DNA of 54,753 nt from Kiritimatiellia bacterium (lineage in GTDB: Bacteria > Verrucomicrobiota > Kiritimatiellia > RZYC01), in the NCBI GenBank assembly GCA_028708815.1, contig JAQVYB010000007.1, positions 1 to 54,753 of the forward strand. Reading direction: 5' to 3'. This document shows positions 46,714 to 54,753 of the stretch, piece by piece. Position numbers and translations under genes: made by a program. The notes under the pieces were generated by a model, which saw only the letters and a program-made list of their open reading frames with translations, made no database searches and had not been told where the DNA came from. The stretch's first letter is position 1. Every line of letters begins with the position of its first letter.

Positions 46714-47348
46714 AACGGCTCCTCCTCTCCGCTGGAAGATTCTTCCTTCATACGTTCGATGGCTTCAGCCCAGCGTGCCGCCGTGACGGCGCCGCGCGGC
46801 CCCTTTTCCGTGGCGGCATCCATAATCTTGGCCGCCGGGCGACTATCCAGCATGCTGAGAATCACAGCCACCCGGTCCGCATCCATTTCACTGAGCACAT
46901 CCACCGCGCTCGCCGGATCCATCTTGGAGCACATTTCCGCAATGCGCTGCAAGTTGACCCGGCTTTGTTTTCCCGCGGAAGCAATATCGTTCTCGAGCCG
47001 CACCTGCTGAGCCGCCAGATCATTCTGCAAGGCCGTGAATTTTTCCGTAATTTCCACCATGGCCTTTTCCTGCAGGAACAGCTTCTGTTCGCGGGCGCTG
47101 AGCTGATGGCGCTTGGCATCCAGCTCCAGTTCACGAACCTGCAGGGCACTGATCAAATCATTGATGAACTGGCTTCGGCTTTCCGGCGTCAGCGCCGGCG
47201 GGGGTGGCGCGGGGGTGGCCGGCTGCTCTGTCGGCACGGGCGGCTCATGAAACGGAATCTGGCCGGTAATCATAATGAAGGCCAGAACCACCACCAACAA
47301 CACGCATATCAAGCTGATCACCAGCAAAGCCGCTTTTGTTATCATCAC
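46710..47348 (-). CDS. MotE-like / MgtE-N domain membrane protein
   Basis: N-terminal TM, coiled coil, then MCSKMDPASAVDVLSEMDADRVAVILSMLDSRPAAKIMDA. Confidence 0.85.
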   Translation of the reverse strand: MMITKAALLVISLICVLLVVVLAFIMITGQIPFHEPPVPTEQPATPAPPPPALTPESRSQFINDLISALQVRELELDAKRHQLSAREQKLFLQEKAMVEITEKFTALQNDLAAQQVRLENDIASAGKQSRVNLQRIAEMCSKMDPASAVDVLSEMDADRVAVILSMLDSRPAAKIMDAATEKGPRGAVTAARWAEAIERMKEESSSGEEEPL

Positions 47349-47806
47349 AAAATTCCCTCCGTCTGCCGCCGATAATACCCCTGCACGGCCGTTTCATCCA
47401 GTTGGCCCTGCTCCTCGCGCTTTACCGCATCCAGCCAGGACGCCTTTTCCCGATCATTCAGATTTTCCAGGCTCTTGCACGCACGCACGGCGGCGTGCAA
47501 CTCCACGCGAATGGCGTCGGCCTGCTGCTGAATCCGGCTGATAAGCTTGGCATGCACCAGCAGATGCTGCTGCAATTCCTCCACATAGCGGACATGCAGC
47601 ATATACTCATGGCTCGTACCGCCACCCCCGCCGCTGCACCGCTCCATCGCCTGAATCTGTTCGCCGATCAAACGGACCGTTTCACTCCGGGCCGCGCGCG
47701 CCCTTTCCAGCTCGCAAAGCACCAGCGCCAACCGCTGTTCCACAGCATATCGCGCCGCTTCACGCGCGTTCAAGACGCGCTGCAGGGAAAATCCATACTT
47801 TTTCAT
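47345..47806 (-). CDS. fliJ: FliJ-like flagellar export chaperone
   Basis: Coiled-coil protein KKYGFSLQRVLNAREAARYAVEQRLALVLCELERARA directly after fliI. Confidence 0.85.
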   Translation of the reverse strand: MKKYGFSLQRVLNAREAARYAVEQRLALVLCELERARAARSETVRLIGEQIQAMERCSGGGGGTSHEYMLHVRYVEELQQHLLVHAKLISRIQQQADAIRVELHAAVRACKSLENLNDREKASWLDAVKREEQGQLDETAVQGYYRRQTEGIL

Positions 47807-49128
47807 ATCAGCACACGCTCCAGATGCTTCACCGTTTCATCAAACGGAATGCTTTTTTCGGATGCCTGCGTAAGAAACTCCTGCATCGCATCAATGCGCC
47901 CCATTGCATCATCGATTTTCGGGTTCGAGCCCTTCGCATAGGCCCCGATATTGATCAAATCCTCTGCCTTTTCATAGGTGGCCAGGAGCGACCGAAAGCG
48001 ACCGGCGGATTCCTTGTGAGCGGGGGCAGCCACATCACTCATCAACCGGCTCAGGCTGGCCTGAATATCAATGGCCGGATACCGGTTCATCGACGCAATT
48101 TTGCGCGAAAGCACAATGTGACCGTCCAAAATGGAGCGCACCGTATCGCCGATGGGGTCGTTCATGTCGTCCCCTTCCACCAATACCGTGAAAAATCCTG
48201 TGATGCTTCCCTTTTCCGATGCACCCGAGCGCTCCAGCAGCCGCGCCAGAAATCCGAACACACTGGGCGGATACCCCTTCGTGGTGGGCGGCTCGCCAAT
48301 CGCCAGACCCACCTCCCGCTTGGCCATCGCACAGCGCGTCACCGAATCCATCAAAAACAGCACATCTTCCCCCTGATCCCGAAAATACTCCGCAATGGCC
48401 ATTGCCGTAAACGCACCTTTCATACGTTCCATGGGCGACTGATCGGACGTCACCACCACCACCACCGAACGCGACAACCCCTCCGGACCCAAATTCTTTT
48501 CAATGAAATCCCGTACCTCGCGCCCGCGTTCACCAATCAGCGCAATCACATTCACCGTGGACTGCGCATTTCGCGCCAGCGAGCCAAGCAGGACGCTTTT
48601 ACCCACACCGCTACCCGCCATAATGCCGATACGCTGGCCGCGGGCCACCGTAAGCAATCCGTCAATCGCCCGAATACCCGTCGAAAACACCTGTGTGAGC
48701 GGATTGCGTGAAAGGGCGGGAGGGGCATCGCGGTCAATCTCCACCGGTACGGTGTCCCAGGCGGCCGGCTTGTCGTCGATGGGATTCCCGAGCCCATCCA
48801 GCACGCGCCCGAGCAGCGGGTAGCCCGCCTGCACGCTCATGCGCCCACCCGGCAAAACACGCGCGCCGGGCCGAATGCCCGCCAGGGCCTCATACGGCAT
48901 CACCAGCACGTAGCGATCACGAAAGCCCACCACTTCGCAGGGAACCTGACGCCTGCCCTCCGCCGTCTCACATTCCACCAGCAGCAGATCACCCATCGAA
49001 ACGGGCGGACCAATGGTTTTCACGGTGAGACCGGTCACCTCAAAGACGCGCCCTTCCGGACGTACAAAATCCTGGTCTCCGAGGCCCGAAAAGGCTTTTT
49101 CCAGTTCAAGTTGTGCTGTCGATTCCAT
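47803..49128 (-). CDS. fliI: Flagellar export ATPase FliI
   Basis: Walker A GIMAGSGVGKSVLLG; GERGREVRDFIE; DSVTRCAMAKREVGLAIGEPPTTKGYPPSVF. Confidence 0.96.
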   Translation of the reverse strand: MESTAQLELEKAFSGLGDQDFVRPEGRVFEVTGLTVKTIGPPVSMGDLLLVECETAEGRRQVPCEVVGFRDRYVLVMPYEALAGIRPGARVLPGGRMSVQAGYPLLGRVLDGLGNPIDDKPAAWDTVPVEIDRDAPPALSRNPLTQVFSTGIRAIDGLLTVARGQRIGIMAGSGVGKSVLLGSLARNAQSTVNVIALIGERGREVRDFIEKNLGPEGLSRSVVVVVTSDQSPMERMKGAFTAMAIAEYFRDQGEDVLFLMDSVTRCAMAKREVGLAIGEPPTTKGYPPSVFGFLARLLERSGASEKGSITGFFTVLVEGDDMNDPIGDTVRSILDGHIVLSRKIASMNRYPAIDIQASLSRLMSDVAAPAHKESAGRFRSLLATYEKAEDLINIGAYAKGSNPKIDDAMGRIDAMQEFLTQASEKSIPFDETVKHLERVLI

Positions 49129-49864
49129 GAATTTTCCCAACCCGCCGGCGCAATTGCTCCTCGAGCAGAGCCAGACGCTGCTTCAGACTAGCATCAAAAA
49201 TGCCATTGCGGCTTTCGATGACCAGATCGCCGGGTTGGATGGACGTATCGGAGCACCATTCAAACTGCCCCGCAAAGGGAATGCCGGGGGTTTCCCGAGC
49301 ATTCAAAACAACCAAATCATCCGGATGAATGCGTATTTTCGCGCCCTGCAGGTCTGAAACCGTTCCGAGCGTCTCCTGGAGCAGGCGCAGCAGCATCTCC
49401 CGATCAGGCAATGCGTGGCGCAACATCATTTCCGCAATCTGCACCGAACGGCACACCACCTGATCGGCAATTTCTGCTTTCATGTCCAAAATGAACTTTT
49501 CCATCCGCTGCTGGATTTTCTGGAGCAGCGCGTCGCGCTGCTTCATCTCTTCCTGCATGGACCTTTCGTGCGCCTCCTTGAGCGCCGTCACATCCGTTTC
49601 AAGCTGCTTTTTATAACGGGCGGCCTCTTCGGCACGCACCCGCTTTTCGGTTTCTTCCCGAATACGCGGCTCTACCTCGGCCAGAATTTTTTTCCGCAGC
49701 GTATCCGGGTCCGGAGGCGGGGGGGCCTTTTTCGGGACGACCGGCCCCGCCGGCGGAGGAGCCTTGGCCGTCTGGATAATCGTCGGTGTAATCCGCCGCG
49801 AGGTGGAAACCGTGAACCCCTGAACGCCGGGAGAAAGCACCAGTGTACTAGACGTAGTCATCAT
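49106..49864 (-). CDS. fliH: FliH-like flagellar assembly protein
   Basis: Coiled-coil region and FliH-type C-terminus upstream of fliI. Confidence 0.85.
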   Translation of the reverse strand: MMTTSSTLVLSPGVQGFTVSTSRRITPTIIQTAKAPPPAGPVVPKKAPPPPDPDTLRKKILAEVEPRIREETEKRVRAEEAARYKKQLETDVTALKEAHERSMQEEMKQRDALLQKIQQRMEKFILDMKAEIADQVVCRSVQIAEMMLRHALPDREMLLRLLQETLGTVSDLQGAKIRIHPDDLVVLNARETPGIPFAGQFEWCSDTSIQPGDLVIESRNGIFDASLKQRLALLEEQLRRRVGKIHGIDSTT

Positions 49865-50864
49865 CCACCGTAATGGTTATTTCGCCATCGGCGGCCAATT
49901 GCCGAACCGTATTGACGATTTCGCGCTGCTTGGCATCCACCTCGGAAACGCGAATCTTTTGGGAGAACTGCATATCGTCGCGCAACCCTTCGGCGGCTCG
50001 TTTGGACATGTTGTGGAAAAACTTGTCCTGCAATTCCTTCTTGGTATTGCGCAGGGCAATGGCCAGTGCGCTCATATCCACCTCCTGCATCAGGCGCCGC
50101 ATGGCCTGATCGCTCAGACCAATGATGTCCTCGAAGGTGAACAGACGGTCGCGCACATCCATGGCGATAAATTCGGATTTTTCCTCGATGGCCGAGAGCA
50201 TATCCTCTTCCATGGAGTGGGGCATGTGCTGAATAATGGAGGCCACCAGGTCGATGTTGTCGATATCCACCAGTTTCTTGGAGCGGGCGATGGATGTGAT
50301 TTTCTCATTCAGATGCGCCTCGACCCGCGTCACAATCTCTTCGGAAGGGTCACTGGCCGTACACATGAACACAATCACATGGCGGCGAATCTCCTCCGGC
50401 AACTGGCTGATCACGTCTGCCGCCAGATTGCTCGGTGCATATCGAAGAATCAAAGCAATCACATTCGGCGTCTCGCGGTTCAGAATGGCCGCCAGCTGGT
50501 CCGGGCTCATCTGCGAGAGGTTCCCAAACGCCGCGCGTTTTTCATCCGGCGGCGGATTCATCAGTTCATGGGCCTTCTGCTCGCCCAGCGCCTTGATCAG
50601 CAGTTTCGTGGCTGTCGAGGAATCCCCCTGCATCGCCTCGCCCATCTCGCGCAGGCTTGCATAACACTCCTCAATCACATGCTCGCGCGCCTGACCCGAA
50701 ATCACGCCAAGCGATCGCATCGCCTCCGTAACCCGAATCATCACGTGCGGTTCAAGCTGCTTCAGAATCGAAGCCGAAACATCTTCATCCAGGCTCGCCA
50801 ACAACACGGCGACCTTTTGAATCGGGGTCAGTTCTCGACTGGTCAACTGCCGGGGATTTTCCAT
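49848..50864 (-). CDS. fliG: Flagellar motor switch protein FliG
   Basis: LTPIQKVAVLLASLDEDVSASILKQLEPH; MFTFEDIIGLSDQAMRRLMQEVD-type motif (LFTFEDIIGLSDQAMRRLMQEVD). Confidence 0.96.
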   Translation of the reverse strand: MENPRQLTSRELTPIQKVAVLLASLDEDVSASILKQLEPHVMIRVTEAMRSLGVISGQAREHVIEECYASLREMGEAMQGDSSTATKLLIKALGEQKAHELMNPPPDEKRAAFGNLSQMSPDQLAAILNRETPNVIALILRYAPSNLAADVISQLPEEIRRHVIVFMCTASDPSEEIVTRVEAHLNEKITSIARSKKLVDIDNIDLVASIIQHMPHSMEEDMLSAIEEKSEFIAMDVRDRLFTFEDIIGLSDQAMRRLMQEVDMSALAIALRNTKKELQDKFFHNMSKRAAEGLRDDMQFSQKIRVSEVDAKQREIVNTVRQLAADGEITITVDDDYV

Positions 50865-50881
50865 AAATGCCTCTTCTCAGG

Positions 50882-52465
50882 TTATCCTTCCACCACGCTG
50901 GTAATCCACGCCGCCACCGCACGCGGATTCTGCTGCGTCACCGATGCAATATGTTGCAACTGTTCTTCGAGGGGGCTCAACGTCATGGCCTCCTCCCGCA
51001 GAACTGAAACGTTCTTCTCATTCGACTCGCCGCTTTCTCCCGTGAGCTGCTGCACTTCCACGCCCGTATCCTCCTGCCGGATACTCAGATTCGACATCAC
51101 ATTGCGCATCACCAGAAACGCCACCAACAGCACGATCGCCGCAATACCCCACTGCCCCACCTTGTTAATTCCAAACGGGAACTGTGTCCACCAATTTTCA
51201 TACCCCGTCGGAACCGTCGCAAAGGGTATTTCCACCACCTCGATCATATCCGGGCGCTCCCCATCTACGCTCAATCCCACGGCATTGCTCACCAAATTCT
51301 TCAGCTTATCCATCTCCACCGGCGAGCGCGGCTCCGCGCCCATCGCCACGCACACGGAAACCGACAGCTTTTGCAGCCGCCCGCCCCGTTCCACAATATG
51401 CTGCACCTCGGTGGGCACCAGATAATCGCTCTTGATGTTTTCTTTCTTCGTCCGCGCCATCCCCTGGTCCGTATTCCCCGCCTCGGGATTATCAATCGGG
51501 ATGTTCGCGCGAACCCCCGTCACCCCCCCCTGCGAACCGGACGGCGTCTGCGAGCTTTCCGATTCAATGGTCTCGGCCCGAGCCACGCGCCCCTGCTTGT
51601 CATACCTCTCACTGCGCCGCTCCACCTTATCGAAATTCATATCGGCATTCACCTTAACAATCGAATTATCCACGCCCAGCGCCATATCCAGAATTTCCTG
51701 TGCCTTGCGGGTCAGTTGCGCCTCGATTTTTTCCTTGGCCGCCAACTGATCATTCGCCTGCTCGAAGGGTGCATCCGGGTCACCACTGTTCGGAGCGGTC
51801 AGCAATTGCCCGTTCTGGTCGGTAATCGTCACCGCCGATGGCGCCAGATTCTTCACCGAGCTGCTCACCAACTGAACAATCGCGTTCACCTGACCCGGCG
51901 AAAGCGCATAGCCCCCGCTCGTCTCAAGCATGATGGACGCGCTCGACTTCTTCTCCTCCTCCGTGGCCAGCAACCCCTCCTTCGGAATCACCAGCATCAC
52001 CCGCGCCGATTCAACCCCACGCATCGAACCGATCGTGCGCTGCAATTCCCCTTGCAACGCCCGCTGATAGTTGATCCGCTGTGCGAAATCCGTCAGCCCG
52101 AATTTCGGTTCCTCGAAGATCTCAAAACCTGCCGAGGCTGAATCACCGCGCGGAAGCCCTGCCGCCGCCAGCAGCAGCCGCGCACTGTATAAATCTTTCT
52201 GCTTCACATAAATCGCCCGACCCGAATCCTTCAGATCCAGCGCAATCTTCTCTTCATCAAGCTTGTCCTTGATCGCCGCCGAGTCCTCCAGTGCCAACCC
52301 CGTAAAAAGCAACCGGTAATCCGGCTTCCCGCTCCACACCAGCAACCCGACAACGATGGCCAGCGCCACGCCAAGCCCGGCCAGAATATTGACCTTCTGA
52401 ACACGCCCGAAGTGTTTCCAGATTTCTTTCAGATGTTGAACCAGCAATTTCAGTGCGTTAGGCAT
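50882..52465 (-). CDS. fliF: Flagellar M-ring protein FliF
   Basis: DYRLLFTGLALEDSAAIKDKLDEEKI...INYQRALQGELQRTIGSMRGVESARVMLVIPK. Confidence 0.96.
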   Translation of the reverse strand: MPNALKLLVQHLKEIWKHFGRVQKVNILAGLGVALAIVVGLLVWSGKPDYRLLFTGLALEDSAAIKDKLDEEKIALDLKDSGRAIYVKQKDLYSARLLLAAAGLPRGDSASAGFEIFEEPKFGLTDFAQRINYQRALQGELQRTIGSMRGVESARVMLVIPKEGLLATEEEKKSSASIMLETSGGYALSPGQVNAIVQLVSSSVKNLAPSAVTITDQNGQLLTAPNSGDPDAPFEQANDQLAAKEKIEAQLTRKAQEILDMALGVDNSIVKVNADMNFDKVERRSERYDKQGRVARAETIESESSQTPSGSQGGVTGVRANIPIDNPEAGNTDQGMARTKKENIKSDYLVPTEVQHIVERGGRLQKLSVSVCVAMGAEPRSPVEMDKLKNLVSNAVGLSVDGERPDMIEVVEIPFATVPTGYENWWTQFPFGINKVGQWGIAAIVLLVAFLVMRNVMSNLSIRQEDTGVEVQQLTGESGESNEKNVSVLREEAMTLSPLEEQLQHIASVTQQNPRAVAAWITSVVEG

Positions 52466-52514
52466 AGCGTCCTCTTCTATCGTTCGTTCCGTGACTCACC
52501 GGACAGGCCCCTTA

Positions 52515-52832
52515 TCAAGCCTGCATCTTCGAAATCTCCTTGAACCCTTCCACCATCTTGTTGCGTATCTGCATCATCAAATCAAAAGCCACTCCCGCCT
52601 CGTCCATCTTGATCGCAATATTATGCACATCGTTGCGGCGCCCCGCCACCAAATCATTGATCGCCTGGTCCGCATCCTTCTGAAGCCGATCCACCTCCGA
52701 AACCATGTTCCCCATCATATCTTTGAACGACAGCGGCTCCGAATCGCCCTGCTTCACCACCGGCTTTAATTCCGGGGCCAAATCGTACTGCTGCGCCTCA
52801 AATTTTACCGCGTTGTAACTGACCGGTTCCAT
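52515..52832 (-). CDS. fliE: Flagellar hook-basal body protein FliE
   Basis: C-terminal VHNIAIKMDEAGVAFDLMMQIRNKMVEGFKEISKMQA. Confidence 0.92.
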   Translation of the reverse strand: MEPVSYNAVKFEAQQYDLAPELKPVVKQGDSEPLSFKDMMGNMVSEVDRLQKDADQAINDLVAGRRNDVHNIAIKMDEAGVAFDLMMQIRNKMVEGFKEISKMQA

Positions 52833-52851
52833 GATTCCTCTCCTTCTTCAC

Positions 52852-53286
52852 CTAATTCTTCAGCAGGTCCAATGCCTCATTCGCCATGCTCTTCGACATC
52901 TTCACCGCCGCCAAATTCGCCTGAAACGAACGCGACGCGCTCATCATATCCACCATCTCCTCCACCGTATTCACATTCGGCATCTTCACAAACCCCTCTT
53001 CATCCGCATACGGATGACCCGGACGATACACCACCTTGAACGGCATATCGCTCTCCACAATCTCCTGCACCTTCACTCCACCCAATGCCGACGCCGGGTC
53101 CGAAGAACCCAGCGCATCATTCAGACGCTCCGCAAAAACCACCTCGCGCCTGCGGTACGGCTCCCCATCCGGCCCATACGCCTGCGCATTGGCCATATTA
53201 TTGGCCAGCACCTTCATCCGAAGGCTTTCCGCATCCAACCCCGTTGAACTGATTCCAATACCCGGCGCTATAGATATATCCGACAT
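52852..53286 (-). CDS. flgC: Flagellar basal-body rod protein FlgC
   Basis: LRMKVLANNMANAQAYGPDGEPYRRREVVF; NVNTVEEMVDMMSASRSFQANLAAVKMSKSMANEALDLLKN. Confidence 0.94.
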   Translation of the reverse strand: MSDISIAPGIGISSTGLDAESLRMKVLANNMANAQAYGPDGEPYRRREVVFAERLNDALGSSDPASALGGVKVQEIVESDMPFKVVYRPGHPYADEEGFVKMPNVNTVEEMVDMMSASRSFQANLAAVKMSKSMANEALDLLKN

Positions 53287-53304
53287 CCCGTCACCTCACT
53301 TCCA

Positions 53305-53667
53305 CTAATTCCCTGAAATCGCCTTGCGCAGCCCATTGAACTTGCGGTCAATCACCCGGGCCGAAAAATTATACAGCAACTGATTCTCCATCAACCCACC
53401 CAATTCCCTCTGAATCGACACATTGTTCCCGTCCGGGCTGATCGGAGAAAGGTGATCTTTTTGTATAACCGGCGTAACGCCTTGAAGTTGCGCCTGATCC
53501 CCCGAATCAATCGCCTGCGTCAATTGCGACTGAAAATCCAGATCGCTGCGGATGAAATTCGGGGTATTGGCGTTGGCCAGGTTATCCGCCAGCACCTGAT
53601 GCCGGAGCGTCGTGACATCCATCACTTTGCTCATCAACTCGATTGTTTCCGACTCGTGGTTAAACAT
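53305..53667 (-). CDS. flgB: Flagellar basal-body rod protein FlgB
   Basis: LRHQVLADNLANANTPNFIRSDLDFQSQL. Confidence 0.93.
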   Translation of the reverse strand: MFNHESETIELMSKVMDVTTLRHQVLADNLANANTPNFIRSDLDFQSQLTQAIDSGDQAQLQGVTPVIQKDHLSPISPDGNNVSIQRELGGLMENQLLYNFSARVIDRKFNGLRKAISGN

Positions 53668-53831
53668 TTTGCCACCTCATGCCGCATCAGGTAGCAAGAC
53701 CCATGCCGTAACACTAACCCATCGGCTGAAACCAATCCTGAAGAGAGGGCGTAATCCGGCCCTGGAGAAAGGGTGTCCCGCCGTCCGTATCCCGGCCCCC
53801 AGGCAAAATCACCGGCCGATTCAGCCAAAAC

Positions 53832-54596
53832 TCAGGGCGTTTCGGCCTTCCCCGATGGCTTGAACCGGGCGGATGAGACGGACTCCGCTGCTTTTTGACT
53901 ATTGTAGGCAATATTGAGCCCGACCAACCGGGCCAGCAGCACCGTCAGATAGAGCTGCCCCACCACCGCTTCCATCGCCGCCAGAGCGTCGGCCGCCTGA
54001 GTCATGGGAACCACATCGCCATAACCCACCGTGGTCAGCGTGATGAAACTGAAATAAAGAAAACTCATCCCCCGTGCGACCCCCTGCTGCAAAAAACCAA
54101 GAGTTCCCGCATGGGAACCATGCGAAAACGACCCCGGTGCCAGCGTATCCAGCAAGGCAAAAATCAGCGAAAACATCACCCCGATAAATAAATACGCGCT
54201 GCACGCCCCCAGAATCTTGTCCGTATTCACCCGCTCCGTCTTCATCACATGCGCAATAATCGCCACACACACAATCATGTGAAACAGAATATCCAGCGAA
54301 AGACCCACCTCCAGAACACCCCTGAAGGTCACCAGGTGCTCGCCAATCCGAAAGCCAACAATCAAAACCAAGAGCGTAATCACCACGATCCGCAACGGCC
54401 GTGCATCCGAAATAAGCACACGCAGGCAGGACAAAAGAACCGAAAGATAGATCACCTCAAGCACCACCTGCCCAACCACGTTGCCACTGTTCAGAAAAGG
54501 ATAGGTCAGAAACAGTACCAACTGCGTCGCCAACAGATAAGCAAACCGCCCGCTAAGCAGTTCCGCCACATACAACCTGATATATTTTATCGGCAT
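53832..54596 (-). CDS. Two-TM-pore-type ion channel protein
   Basis: FSFITLTTVGYGDVVPMTQAADALAAMEAVVGQLYLTVLLARLVG: potassium-type selectivity filter TVGYGD. Confidence 0.92.
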   Translation of the reverse strand: MPIKYIRLYVAELLSGRFAYLLATQLVLFLTYPFLNSGNVVGQVVLEVIYLSVLLSCLRVLISDARPLRIVVITLLVLIVGFRIGEHLVTFRGVLEVGLSLDILFHMIVCVAIIAHVMKTERVNTDKILGACSAYLFIGVMFSLIFALLDTLAPGSFSHGSHAGTLGFLQQGVARGMSFLYFSFITLTTVGYGDVVPMTQAADALAAMEAVVGQLYLTVLLARLVGLNIAYNSQKAAESVSSARFKPSGKAETP

Positions 54597-54753
54597 GGCA
54601 CACCCTTATGAAAATTCATTGAACTCCCGTACTTTCTGCCCTGTGATACCGACTATTGCTCTTCCTGTCGACCGAATTCTCTACACCCGACCGACCCCGC
54701 CGCGCCCACCAAACAACCCCGCTGGGTCACCGAAAAAGCCCTTTATGTGCGCT

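Noticed and set aside
49899-51425. 508-aa plus-strand ORF opposite fliG/fliF
   Set aside because: Antisense to two unambiguous flagellar genes; low-complexity shadow composition.

Overview
The 54.75 kb window looks chromosomal. By inference from gene content, two giant secreted repeat proteins, the TTTTCCAATGATTGGAAAA palindromes and a diderm-type flagellar set suggest a Kiritimatiellota/PVC-type bacterium, but this is unproven. From left to right it contains: a decayed phage-like remnant with a broken DNA adenine methylase (1-1.7 kb); two tandem giant modular secreted proteins of about 3960 and 2190 aa on the minus strand (2.1-20.9 kb); an SSS symporter with a 57-aa accessory ORF missing from the supplied track (21.4-23.5 kb); an ECF sigma / anti-sigma-like / sensor-like cassette followed by a truncated IS3 OrfA (24.3-26.0 kb); two small acidic or EF-hand proteins (26.1-27.3 kb); a MinD/Mrp/NifX/DUF134/DUF5320 cluster resembling the Desulfovibrio orange-protein (ORP) system, interrupted by a RAYT transposase between two near-identical direct repeats (27.5-36.8 kb); HAD phosphatase, unknown and outer-membrane genes (36.9-39.0 kb); a long flagellar operon flgB->fliN on the minus strand (39.1-53.7 kb); and an ion channel (53.8-54.6 kb). 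Most notable observations: (a) near-perfect palindromes recurring at exactly 31-bp centre-to-centre spacing at two separate loci with dissimilar spacers, some overlapping the 5' ends of the giant genes; (b) a RAYT gene bracketed by about 290/241 bp REP-like direct repeats built from 47-bp units; (c) two adjacent MotB-like genes that appear to divide the proton-binding Asp and the OmpA-like domain between them; (d) a FliN with two N-terminal motifs resembling the FliM CheY-binding motif; (e) an ORP-like cluster. No rRNA, tRNA or CRISPR was recognised. All family calls come from reading motifs; no database search was run.
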